In this document: piece after piece, positions 11,960 through 24,097 of the stretch
Layout of the letters: the number at the start of each line of letters is the position of its first letter
Numbering within the stretch: position 1 is the first letter of the stretch
Source of the DNA: Silurus meridionalis
Taxonomy: Eukaryota; Chordata; Actinopteri; Siluriformes; Siluridae
Length of the DNA stretch: 64,000 nucleotides
Assembly (NCBI RefSeq): GCF_014805685.1
Contig: NC_060907.1
Span: forward strand, 5,998,492-6,062,491
Direction: 5' to 3'
The notes under the pieces: generated by a model
Databases searched by the model: none
The model's input: the letters and a program-made list of their open reading frames with translations, nothing else
What the model was told of the DNA's origin: nothing
Program-made: the position numbers and the translations under genes

Positions 11960-12641
11960 TGTACGCGCACAGGCGGGAATCAATAGTAAGAATTATATAT
12001 ATATATTTGTTTGTTGTTGTATTGTTTTGTTTTTTTCTTCTTAGTAACCACAACCCATTTAATGCTCTATAATTAAGCCTGCCATGATGACCTCATCATT
12101 TTTAACTCATACGTCACCATTTAATGAATAACAGAGTAATGAATTAATTTGTTATGTAAATACACCTTTTGTGAAGTTGTTATTTATTGATTGATTATTT
12201 GTATTTGATTTGACGCCACTGTATTGGAAGTAAATACGAAATAAATCACTACAGTACAGCAGGAATGGCATGAGATATAATACAAATCATTATATATATT
12301 TGTATAAAAATCTTTTTTTTTTGGGGGGGGGGTTATTGTTATAGCATTGCCTGTTACAAAAAAAAATGTAACAAAATTGCTTTATTTCATTATTTAGTGG
12401 TTCATTGATTTCATTCGTTTAATTCTTTTGCTAGATTAATTTAATTCAACAAAATATTATTTATTTATTGTTTTATCTTGTTATAGTTGTATACACACTA
12501 ATTGTATTCATTTATTGATATATGTGTTGTTTTACATTTTTTTATAATTGTATACACTCTACATTTATTTATTGCTTTATTGTTTTCTAATTGTAAACAT
12601 TATATTTTTATTTTTTATTTATTCATGTATACACCTTAGTG

Positions 12642-12672
<31 letters not shown>

Positions 12673-12862
12673 CTATTATTTATTTATTTATTTATTTGTT
12701 TGTTTGTTTTTGCTTGACACTTTTTAAAGGCTACACAGTTACAGCACTAGACAGGAAAATAATAAGTAATAAATAATAAATAATAAATAATAATAAAGGA
12801 GCCTAATAATGTCCCAAACATCTGCTGTGATCTGGGATGAAGTGTTATGCACGGATTGTAGC

Positions 12863-12914
<52 letters not shown>

Positions 12915-13100
12915 AAAATGTATTATATATGCTTTAAAAGCTTCATAAACCAGTCGTCCTAGTGATTGTAACCCAGTGTTATTAACGCGTTATAAGCGCT
13001 CTCAGTCTTAATAAGGAACCGTGAAAGACAGTTAAGAAAGTAACATCTAAAACTTGTAAACACTTGTTTACGATACTTTTTTGGTTTTGTTTTGTTCTGT
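11960..13100. other. AT-rich DNA with ATTT and TTA arrays, no gene seen
   Basis: (ATTT)n lies at about 12640-12700, TAATAAA units at 12765-12796, and (TTA)n at 12867-12912. The remainder is unremarkable AT-rich sequence. Confidence 0.7.
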
Positions 13101-13289
13101 TTGTTTTCCTACACGCGAGTCGAAACCATGTTGTCTGTACTGTAAGTGCACGTGCGCGCGTGTGTGCGCTTGTTGCGCGCTCGCTCGTTGCACTTTAAGT
13201 CCGCGTGGCCCGTGAACTAATGGCCAGCGACTACCCCCCACTCACCCCCCAAACACACACACACACACAGACAGAGACACACAGACAGA

Positions 13290-13340
<51 letters not shown>

Positions 13341-13394
13341 AAAGACTAGACAGCCTGCCAGTCGCGCGCTCGAAGGTTAATAATCTTTTTTAAG

Positions 13395-13445
<51 letters not shown>

Positions 13446-14300
13446 GGTTGATAAATTAGTCCACGGGCTAGGAGGTGTTTGGGGAAAATAAGGAACCGGG
13501 GGGATCCATTACCGAATAAAAAATACACACACGCACACACAAACAACTAAAGAGAAAGAGAGGGAGAGGGTTTGGGAGGGACAGAAGACAAGAAGGAAGA
13601 CATAAAGAAGAAGAAGAAGAAGTAGAAGAAGAAGAAGAAGAAGAAGACGCGAGACGAGACGAGTCGTGATTTCCATCTTTAATACTCACCGGTACGCTCG
13701 CAGGAGGCGCGTCGCCGCCCGGCGTGTGTGCGCGCGCGCGTTTGCTGGCGTGTGCACGCGTGTGTGTTTTATTTATTTTTTCTTTCTTTTGAAAACCGGA
13801 AGTCGTCTATCGACGTTTCCACGCGCAGTGTTGCGGGAGAGCGCGCGGTTCGGTAGCGCGCGGCGCGGCGCGGTCCCACGGCTGTCCCCTCTGTCCCCTC
13901 TGTCCCGGAGCCGCTGATGATCCCGGGATGACGAAGACTGACAGTGAACCGGACCCGAGGTCGCAGATTAATCCGCCTGTTGTTCATTTTTCCGCCTGAG
14001 AGAGACAGAGAAAGAAAGAGAGAGCGAGAGACAGAACTTTAGATACAAAAAAAAGAAGAAGAGACAGAGGGAGAGAGAGAAAAAAAGACGGCACGAGGAC
14101 ACGGAAAGACTCTGGGCTTGGGGACGACTTGTTGAGTTCTTTCCCGTCGCTTCCGGTATCACCGAAGAAAACCGGGATCGGTGCACCCGTTCACCCTGCA
14201 CCTTCCTCTCCACTGGGCACTCTTTCTTTCTTTTTTTCTTTCCTTTCTTTCTTTCCTTTTTGAAAAAAGTCGACCCTTTTGTTTTGATTTGTTTTTTTAG
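13100..14300 (+). promoter_or_regulatory. CpG-rich block, probable upstream nfix promoter and 5' leader
   Basis: CpG dinucleotides are dense at 13130-13210 and especially 13660-13940, in contrast with the AT-rich DNA on both sides. The second half becomes a GA/AG-rich leader (13985-14100) running into the exon-like stretch at 14301. This is the look of a vertebrate CpG-island promoter with a purine-rich 5' UTR. Two dinucleotide arrays and a GAA tract interrupt it. No TATA box is evident. The promoter call and its link to nfix are inferences from composition and from the donor at 14342. Confidence 0.55.
13252..13441. repeat. AC array and GT array inside the CpG-rich block
   Basis: AC with AGAC interruptions at 13252-13337, and (GT)n at 13396-13441, separated by a CpG-bearing unique segment. 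The two could pair as an inverted repeat. Confidence 0.95.
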
Positions 14301-14341
14301 GGTGAAATGGGTGTTTGAGACTGTTCCCCTTCACAACAATG
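14301..14341 (+). other. nfix: Candidate alternative nfix first/5' exon ending in ATG
   Basis: The last three bases of this stretch (14339-14341) are ATG, followed at once by gtacgtgat, a strong splice donor. The ATG has A at -3, and +4 would be G if joined to exon 2 (GAT) or to the candidate exon at 22051 (GCC). Joined to exon 2 it gives M-DEFHPF, a short N-terminus like isoforms I recall for vertebrate NFI genes. A T-rich tract ending in ag at 14300 could be an acceptor, making a 41-bp internal exon, or the exon may extend upstream into the CpG-rich block. A three-codon upstream ORF (ATG at 14307, stop TGA) precedes the ATG. Assignment to nfix is inferred from strand, phase and position. 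Confidence 0.5.
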
Positions 14342-14387
14342 GTACGTGATATATACATTTATTTCTTTCTCATTGGTGCATACAGAA

Positions 14388-14428
14388 AACAAACAAACAA
14401 ACAAACAAACAAACAAACAAACAAACAA
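14388..14428. repeat. (AAAC)n microsatellite
   Basis: About ten copies of the tetramer, just downstream of the putative donor at 14342. Confidence 0.95.
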
Positions 14429-14733
14429 CATCCAGCATAATATACCTCTAAATATCACTGTTTAAAGTCAGGCCTGTTTTTATTTGGTTCCAGAAAACCA
14501 ATATGAATTTGATTGCATTAGTAATTGTAAATAAATCTCAAGCACTAGAACATGCACACACTTTAATACAACAATATTCAATTATAAAACTTTTTTCGCT
14601 CTGTTTTTGTTGATGTTTACTAACTTTAGTGTGTACCTTTAACTTAGGGAGGTGCACCATGGGGTTCATGCCCTTGATGAAAAAAGTGGACATTGTTACC
14701 TTTATTCGATTGTGAGAATTTTTGTGGTTACAG

Positions 14734-15023
<290 letters not shown>

Positions 15024-15521
15024 CAATGGCTATAATTGATTTGAACCCTTTACCTCTAAATGCTGTACTATACTTCCAGCTTCATAACTAAATACTCTAG
15101 GTGTAATATGCATGTTATAACAGTCACATGGCGTACTCCGTTATTGTTATGGATGCTGTTTGTAAACGATCGAGCACTTTCCTCCACCCCGAACTCATCC
15201 ATCAGTAGTGGATTGTAATTTAATAGGATTAGTATTTAGTGGTGTTTAATTGTCAGTTGGAGGAGGAATCTTTTCCTCCTCTCTGTATTTCCTCTTTTTT
15301 TTTTCCCCAACCGCAGAAGTGTTTGGACTGGTTTTGGCATTTGGTTTCAATCAAATGTTTAATCGAATGCTTTCCAGAGACCTCTGAGGACAGATCAAAA
15401 CACACCCCAGCCTCGCAGGCAATAAGTCTTGGAGTTGAATCTGTTACTGAACTGGCTTTGGGCGAACATTTTTTTGTCATGACAAAACTTTTTTATATTA
15501 TTATTATTATTCTTTTTACAA

Positions 15522-15529
<8 letters not shown>

Positions 15530-15587
<58 letters not shown>
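15530..15587. repeat. (CA)n microsatellite
   Basis: About 29 uninterrupted dinucleotide units. Confidence 0.95.
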
Positions 15588-15593
<6 letters not shown>

Positions 15594-15939
15594 CTGGAAG
15601 GAACTTGATCATTAACGTGCAATTGTTGCTCTTTGATATGAAGATGAAAAAGCAGGGGTGAAGCAAGAGAACAAGTTTGGGTTGTGTAGAAACAGCGAGC
15701 TTTGGAAATAGATGTTGCTGAAGGGGAGAAGGTCGATGTGTTCGCTCTGGAGTCATGAACTTCTCAGCTGTTCTGTGGGTTTAGTTTTCGGGTTTTCGTT
15801 GTTTTTTTGGTGCTTTCTGTGTTTGTGACTTTATTTCTTTTTCTATGCAATAGAACATTAGTTTTTTGAAGGAAAAACCAGTATAAACAGGCTCTAAATT
15901 ATTTATAATTATCCAGAGCAACTTACATTCATCTTATTT

Positions 15940-16062
15940 AAACACCCTAGCAGCTACGGGGTTAAGGGCCTTGCGCAGGGGCCCAGGAGTGGCACCTTGG
16001 TCTTGGGAGTGGCCCCTTTGAGTACAAAGACCAATGCCTTAATCACTAAGCTTCCACCTCAC
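15940..16062 (-). mobile_element. tRNA-derived SINE fragment
   Basis: It contains gttaagggccttgcgcag, ggcccaggagtggcacc and ccttaatcactaagcttcc, in reverse orientation and diverged. Confidence 0.7.
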
Positions 16063-16639
16063 TGCTCTTAGGTTTTGCTTTATTATTATTATTTTTAATA
16101 TTATTATAATTATTATAATTATTATTACTATTATTTTTATTCATAATAATAATCACAATATAATAATCATCATAATAATAATAGCAATAGTTGTAGTGAC
16201 CTTTTACCCTCTGTAGTCAGGCCTCAACCATTAAGAGCCATTAAAAAAAAAAAAATCATACTGGAAATGAATAAATGCTAAGCGTCACACGAACAACACG
16301 CTGTAAGTTTCCGTGTTTTTTTTTTTTTTTCTCCCGTGCACGTTAGCGTTGGGCAAATATTCTTTGCTCTTTTCTCAGACAGACAGATGACACGTGGACT
16401 CGACTCAGCTTGACTTCCAGAACATTCTGTGAGTTGAACCGATCTGGCAGACGCTCTTCGAGCTGATAGGTCGACACGGTTGTCTCGGTGCCACGGTTGT
16501 CGTGGCGACCGTGTCCTGCGGTGATGGCGGGGTAGCCGCGTGAACTCGTTTCTGGCTGTAAAAAACTTTGAGGGAAAGTTCTTCTGTTTGTGCGAGCGGC
16601 ATCGGCCATAACTGTGGCCACGAGACTCTCTCTCTGCCT

Positions 16640-16642
<3 letters not shown>

Positions 16643-16680
<38 letters not shown>
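16643..16680. repeat. (AC)n microsatellite
   Basis: Nineteen units within a moderately CpG-rich segment (16400-17170) that holds no recognisable gene. Confidence 0.95.
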
Positions 16681-16682
<2 letters not shown>

Positions 16683-17464
16683 AGTTGGAATTGCACCTTA
16701 TGAAGACATCGAAACCGTGTGTGTGTGTTTTCTCGTGCAAGCACGCTGAGCTGACCCGAGCCACAAGAAGAAAAAAAAGAGAAAAGGAACAGAAAGAAAT
16801 GAACATTTCAAATTGAAATGCCGAGGTGCAAAGTGCAGAGCTGTTCTGGCGCAGCGTGAGCTCCTCTTTCGAGCCAGCAAGCTAAAGTCAAGCCCCCCGA
16901 ATATGCCCCGCAATAATTAGCAGCACCGCGACCGTTCCACTCTTCCAGCTCCTGTGAACCGCTCGCACTCTTCCTCTCTTCGCTCTCTGTGCTGTTCCCT
17001 CTGAGACTCCGGTGCGAGAAATCACATTTTTCCAACACTTCTCCCTGAGGTGCTCCTGGCAGACGCACAGAGGAAGGCCGCTCCGGCTCTATCCTTTCAT
17101 ATAGCCTCGGTTCTCGTTTTTCTTTCCCCACCGTTGTCTCTCTTTCCTCTCGCTTTGAAGTGCTAGCCATCGCTGGCGTCTGCTTTCCTGGTTAGCAAAT
17201 TAAAAAAACAAACAAACAAAAAAAACATCGGCGGTAAACAATGCCTCTCGTAATGGAGAGGAAAAAACAACAAAACTATTCAAGGAAAAATAGACATGGT
17301 TTCATGGCCAAATTATTTCCAAAACCCAATCACGTCTACACGAAGCGTATATACGTGTGTATACGTGTGTGTACATAAAAGTGTGTGTGTGAGCAAGAGG
17401 AAAAGAGATTTCAAGACATTCCAGTAAAGACAACTCTCACCATATGTTCATCCATGTACATTTA

Positions 17465-17468
<4 letters not shown>

Positions 17469-17523
<55 letters not shown>
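17469..17523. repeat. (CT)n microsatellite
   Basis: About 27 uninterrupted CT units. Confidence 0.95.
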
Positions 17524-17526
<3 letters not shown>

Positions 17527-17899
17527 CTCTTAATTTTTTTCCTTTCTGGTCATCCCATCAGGAACTACAGCTCAAGTCTCTCTCATTGGATTCCATCATG
17601 GCCGACCAATTAAATGTTTTTTAAGATAAAAAAAGGCGACCATTTACTGGCAGGAGAAAGGAAACCTGTCGCAATTAGCACATTTACATACATTTCTATT
17701 GACTCCAATTAGGTCAGCAGCTCCCACAGCTCTCTTTGAATCGTCCGCTTTCTTTCTCTCAACAACTACCCCCTTCCCCTTCTTTCTCTACGACTGCCGA
17801 GCCTCTAAAATGTTAATTAGAGGAAGAGGATCTCGGGATTCTGGCTGAGGGTTGGCCATATGGACTCCGCATATGTTCCATATATATATGTATGAGTGC

Positions 17900-18611
<712 letters not shown>

Positions 18612-18617
18612 CGTACA

Positions 18618-18860
18618 CAGCAACAAAAGTTTAGTTTAGTTTAGCATCTACCAGAAGTGCAATTAGTTGAAAAAGAAGTGCAGATGAATATGTAAGTATA
18701 TGTACAGCATGTAATATATAAGTGGTTAAACATACAGAAGATAAATATAAAGTCTCTCGACAGTGCATAAATGTGCAGGAGACGGTTAGAAAGTGCACTT
18801 AGATTATATATAAACATGAACAATGATCAGGAATAATATGACATTATAACAGTATAACAG
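18618..18860. repeat. Dispersed fish repeat abutting the GATA/GACA array
   Basis: A low-complexity start (tttagtttagtttag) is followed by cgacagtgcataaatgtgc and agaaagtgcactta blocks. The same style of sequence recurs at 54140-54435 after an ATTAG tract. Both resemble non-autonomous elements widespread in fish; family not identified. Confidence 0.5.
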
Positions 18861-18869
18861 GTGAAGTAA

Positions 18870-20000
18870 ACACTGATGATCTCTTCATCATGGCACCTGG
18901 TAGTGGGTGGAGTATTTACTAGGCAGCAAGTGAACATTTTGTCCTCAAAGTTGATGTTAAAAGCAGGAAAAATGGCCGAGCGTAAGGATTTGTACAAAAG
19001 TTTGTACAAATAAATGACGTCAAAATGTTTGAAAAACTATTTTATTCATGGATTATTCATTAAAAGTTGAAGTAATAATAATAATATACGTTAAGTAATT
19101 CACAATTTTGGTTGAATTTACAGTACATGTACAATTTCCCCTTGGAAAAGGAACCATCAAAAGGATAGAGTCAAAACCTCGCCATTTTTTGTTACTCGTG
19201 AGGGGTCATAGAATGAGGTTCCCTTTTGAGTCTGGTTCCTCTCAAGGTTTCTGCTTCATGAAGTCTCAGGGAGTTTTTCTTTGCCGCAGTCAAAGAAGAT
19301 TTTTTCTGTTTGACTCCACTCAGGAACTTCTCCCAGTTTTCTCTACACCATTACCATAACACCATAACTTACTCTCCAGTCTCCTGCTCAATATTTTACA
19401 TTAATGCCGTTTGGCCCCTGATAGCACTTTTTCCGCGCAACGAATGCAGATCCGACTTCCAGCCCAGAGGCCGAGCGTATCCCAATTAGGACCCGAGACA
19501 AAAAAACTGATCGTAAATCAGCACTTTTATCCCAAGACCTTTGATGAATAAAAACCGCTGGCCCACGTTTTCCTTTTCTTTTTTCTTTTTTGGCAGAAAC
19601 CTGCCTTTTATTCTCTGGGTTTTTGAAGCCGGAGCGAACATCCGCAGCCATGATGGCGCTCATGCCAGGCGCTCAGATCTGGACACCGAACAACCCGGCC
19701 AAAATGGCCGCCGCTCATTTGTTTGCTTGTTTATTTATTTATTTTGTAAAAATTCCTGTTCATCACCGCCCTCCGGGAAGACGCCTCTGAGAAACGACGA
19801 TCCGGTGGCCGTAGTGTGCTTCTAGAGGTCTTCAGAAAGGCCAGGATGCAGAATGAGACGTTAGCATGGCGCTGCTAAGCCTCTATAAAAACGCATGAGA
19901 GAGAAACAGGAGCGCTAACCTCTCATTGGGAGGGATATGAATAGCCTTTGTTTTGCACCACTCCTCTGAGCCAATGGCTGGAACTTATTATGAGGTTGTG
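18870..20000. other. Unique DNA, no gene recognised
   Basis: Besides the dispersed repeat at 19195 this segment holds no supported feature. The stretch 19590-19720 has some CpG and overlapping short open frames, but no splice-bounded coding candidate. Confidence 0.55.
19195..19335. repeat. Dispersed fish repeat (ggttcctctcaaggtttc type)
   Basis: It contains gtctggttcctctcaaggt and tctcagggagtttttctttg, a block I recognise as recurring in many fish genomes. Confidence 0.6.
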
Positions 20001-20107
20001 TGTATGTGTGTGTGTGTGTGTGCCCATGTGTGTGTGTGTTTGTGTGTGCTTTAATATGTAGGCCTTTTTATGCATAAAACCCATATTTGTGGTTAGTTTA
20101 TGTGTGT

Positions 20108-20165
<58 letters not shown>

Positions 20166-20510
20166 ACGTGTACATCTGTGCCTATGTATGAGCGCATTGT
20201 GCATTTTTTCACAAACATCTATGGAAGTCTATGTGTGTGTTTGTCTCATCTGCTTCTTCATCCCATAAGGGGCATCAGTGCATGTGTGTGTGTGTGTGTG
20301 TGTGTGTGGTTCAGTGTGTGCCAGGTAGGTGGTGGTGGTGGTGGATAGCTGGTTGGTGGATGGTTTTTGGCTCGGCTGGACCGGTACCAGGTGCGGTTTC
20401 TGTGTCCATGAAAGCTGTGAAATGCAATAGGATTTTGCAGGATTTTCTGGCTATGCAGTTCGCCGCCATTTTTTTCCCTCTAAAGACAAAGATTTGGCCT
20501 CAACCTTTCC

Positions 20511-20560
<50 letters not shown>
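20000..20560. repeat. GT arrays, GGT units and a CT array
   Basis: (GT)n at 20000-20050 (interrupted), 20100-20163 and 20282-20308. GGT units at 20330-20345. (CT)n at about 20516-20556. Confidence 0.93.
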
Positions 20561-20566
<6 letters not shown>

Positions 20567-20891
20567 CAGACTTTCCCTCTCTCGCCTTGCTAATGCATTT
20601 TACAGCATACAAATGAACCAGTGTCGACAGAAAGGTGTCTTATTTTTTAACCCACCCCAAAAAAAACTTGAACTGATGTACAATCGAGAACCTGAAGCAG
20701 AACTGGAGAGTTTTAGTTTAGTAAAATGTTAATTACGTAAAACTAAAACTCTCGAACGATCTACACCGTGCGCAGTAATGGCTTCTGAGCATAAGGTTCA
20801 TTCTTATTATCCAAATAACAAATGTTTCTTGCATATGGCAAGTCAGCCGGGATGATGTAGCTAGACGATAGCTAAAGATGTATTGCGATGC

Positions 20892-20982
20892 TGAGAGCTC
20901 CAGTGTGAGAGCTCCAGTGTGAGAGCTCCAGTGTGTGTGAGAGCTCCAGTGTGAGAGCTCCAGTGTGAGAGCTCCAGTGTGG
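20892..20982. repeat. 14-bp minisatellite gagagctccagtgt
   Basis: Six copies of the unit, the third with an extra gtgt. Each unit contains a SacI-type palindrome gagctc. Confidence 0.95.
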
Positions 20983-21714
20983 TGTTTTAATCACCTGAAA
21001 ACCTAATGGACTAAATACAAAAAAAATGTATCCGTTGGCTTTTCAAATGCGTTAATATAAAGACGAGGGAAAATGGTATTGTTTTTAATGTAGCACATCA
21101 TATCATTGGTCAACGTTTACAGCTGAGGGTTTAGTGTTCTGTCCTCAATGTGTGCAGTGGGTAGAGAAAAACCTGTGGATGACCAAAACCTTGTACACAC
21201 CAGGAGTTATCCAAGTTAGCCGTAATGCTGGAGCCTAAATCGTATACCAGTGCTCAAACTGGACAGAAATGTCCAACTGCGGAAATATTATAGCTAGAAT
21301 AAAAAATATTATCTGTGAAAAACACCATTATTCCAAATATAGACAGAAATGTGTGAGTTTTAACATTAGGGTTCCTGTTCATTTTGTTTCCCTTTTCTTA
21401 GTTATATGGTGTGCAATCACTGTGCAGCAGGAACGCTTTTCTTATCTTTTTTTATTGGTAGCGTATCACATTTAGGCTCCGCCCCCTGCAGTTTGAAAAT
21501 AGCTCTAGAAATTATATGGAGCCTGAAGCAGTTCACAATACATGCTTAATTGAGTGTATTTCTAGTCAATTTTAATATTCCTAGAGTTCCTAAAGTTCTA
21601 TCTTCCTAGAGTGTCAACTTCTAGTCAATTTCTGAATTCCTATCTGCTCTCTTGCAATATTTGTCATTGACGCATGAGACTGGATTATCAATATCAAATC
21701 AATCAAAGCAAAAA

Positions 21715-21775
21715 TCAGAAATCAGAATACTTTGTTGATCCTACAGGGAAATTGTTCCAGAGTGTGTATTGATGG
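21715..21775. repeat. Dispersed repeat end (gaatactttgttgatcc)
   Basis: The motif aatactttgttgatcctaca with gggaaattgtt recurs in altered form at 27675-27715. It is the end of a common fish non-autonomous transposon. Confidence 0.55.
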
Positions 21776-22050
21776 AAGACAAAAAGTCTACAGTAATCTC
21801 ACAGGTCCGCACTCAAGCAGACCTCCAGCACCTCCCCAAGCCTTGGCTGATGGACCCCAAATGCACAGAACGTTTGTGCAAATTTAATTCTTCAATCAGC
21901 GCGGTGCAGAAACACGGCGTTAAAAAGGGATTTTTAGAGGCTTTATGTCTTAAGACTCGGCCTGTGTGTGGTCATTTGTGAGCGTCTGAGAGCGTTAGAT
22001 AAGAGCAGCTGTGAATCGTGAAATGAAGTGCCTCTCTGTTTGACTTGCAG

Positions 22051-22134
22051 GCCACGGAGTCGTATCTGGTGCATGAAGAGGCGAGCCGAGGAGCCGTGCT
22101 GCCCGAGTGCTTCCTGGTCCCAGATACATACAGG
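22051..22134 (+). CDS. Candidate 84-bp cassette exon, phase 0/0, unrecognised protein
   Basis: A pyrimidine-rich acceptor (ctctctgtttgacttgcag) precedes an 84-bp stretch that ends in AGG before gtacga, a good donor. It reads as 28 codons in phase 0 at both ends, starting ATESYLVHEEASRG and ending CFLVPDTYR. The base composition is GC-richer than the flanks, and the peptide looks like real coding sequence, not repeat. One other frame has a stop; the third is open but gives a less protein-like peptide. It would splice in frame from the ATG-only exon at 14341 and into nfix exon 2 at 61379. I do not recognise the peptide as a known NFI segment, so it could be a lineage-specific nfix exon, an exon of another transcript, or chance. 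No start codon lies inside it in this frame. Confidence 0.4.
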
Positions 22135-22705
22135 GTACGAACTCTCCGTCTTTTCTTCTCTCTCTCTTTTTTTGTTTTTTTTCCCCCTCTGGCTTGGTTT
22201 CTCATTCATCCAGCAATTAACACCACCAACACAACCATGTCTACAGTATTCATCTGGTTCTACACTATAGCAATGGGATGATCGGATAATATTCATTACA
22301 ACATTATTTGTATCAGTCCTCATAGGCAGCAGTGATATCACTGACACACAGGAGGTCACAGGAAGCAGCTGAAAGGTTGTTGGAATTCTATAGTTTTAGT
22401 TATATGGTCAGTTTAGTTCATAATCCCAGTATAGGCGAATATTTGGGCATTGTTTTTTTGGGCAATTTTTGTAATTATTAAAATGTGATTTTTTTAAAAT
22501 TTATTTAAACTAAAAGGAAGATTCAGCCACGTTTGTTTGTTTGTTTGTTCCTGTGTGTCAAGTCTAAACACCCCCGATCCCCCCTCCGCCCCCTATATGT
22601 CTTATTAGTACCCCATTCTCGTAAACATTTAATGGAACAATAATCCTCAGAGTTATTTGGTTTTATGAGGCACTTGTGTACTGTGTGTGTTCCAAGGTTC
22701 AATTC

Positions 22706-22745
<40 letters not shown>

Positions 22746-22924
22746 CTAATAAATAACTATATAATAATAATAATAATCGGAATCTCTCCGCTTCATTAAA
22801 ATCATTTTGTGCGTCTTGATGCCACTTTTAAGTCTGATAGACAACATTGTCCTTAAATTGATTTCCATTTGCATGATGTTAAAACGTTAATAATATTTGC
22901 ATATTCAAATTCAAATTTGGGAAC

Positions 22925-23329
22925 AGTGTCTCTGAATGACCTTTATATAGAAAAAGAACATTAAATACATACACTCTATTGACAAAAGTATTGGGACACC
23001 TGACTGTTCCAACCATATATAATGATGTGATGAGTTTAGCAGAAAAGTGTAAAAATCGGAGAAAGTGCTTGGCCCCCGGATACATTTTTATAGAAACATT
23101 TCTGTGTTTTGTGTCATTCTGGTGCTTGGTGCATTAGTGCAAAATCTGAAATCCGTTGTATATATAATGACATGTATCACAGATCGTGAAACATCTCGAG
23201 TTTGGCGGTGTGAGTTTTATATTCTGATGCTTTGCTTTCCATTTGATTTTCATTTAAACCCTGGACGTGTCTCTTTTGTCCCTTATGAATGCATTTTGAA
23301 TTACCTTTATATAGTAAAAGGACTATAAG

Positions 23330-23404
<75 letters not shown>

Positions 23405-23600
23405 ATCCACTCTGTTAACAAAAGTATTGGGACACCTAACTTTTCCAGCAAAAAAAAAATGCTAATTAATTCATGCAAAATCTGAAATTCTTTGTAGTGT
23501 TGTAGATCTTGTAATATTGTGATGTCAGATTATCTTTTTTGCCACTTTGGTATCCATCTGATCCTCATTAAAACCTATATTTGAATGCATTTTTCGCTGT
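22925..23600. repeat. Imperfect tandem units with a Tc1-type end, split by an AT tract
   Basis: The block ttgacaaaagtattggga with cacctgac recurs at about 22978 and 23413. Each occurrence is followed by tgcaaaatctgaaat and tgaatgcattttt blocks in the same order. An (AT)n tract at 23331-23401 lies between the units. Confidence 0.7.
23331..23401. repeat. (AT)n tract
   Basis: About 35 TA units between two related transposon-end units. Confidence 0.95.
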
Positions 23601-24050
23601 TACAGTGCAGCGTATCCAAAGCCTTTATTGGCAGGGGGGTATGGGGGGGTGGCTTATTGTTCTCTGATTATTCGAATGCCAGCCAGATAAATAAGTGCAC
23701 TCGTGGAATTACAAGGTATTGGACTTTGATTTCGAATCGCATGAATGGGGCGTTTGATTAGTCCTGTGTCTAGCCAAGAATTAACATCCAGTCACACAAG
23801 CGTACGATTCATTCGCAGGTGGATTGACGCGAAAGCTTCTCCCAAAGTACGGGACAAAAACGAATAAATCTGGTTTTGAACCTAATCTGTAGATCAGTTC
23901 GGGTAATGAGACGATGTTCTTATATCGTATGTCGAGCTTTGTGTTTTCGAACGCAGTCGTTAAGCTCGATGGAGCAAACATATCTGCGTAAAACGTCATT
24001 AGCATCGTTTAAGTACAAGCCATATGGGAGGGATTAAGTTTAAATGAGCC

Positions 24051-24094
<44 letters not shown>

Positions 24095-24097
<3 letters not shown>

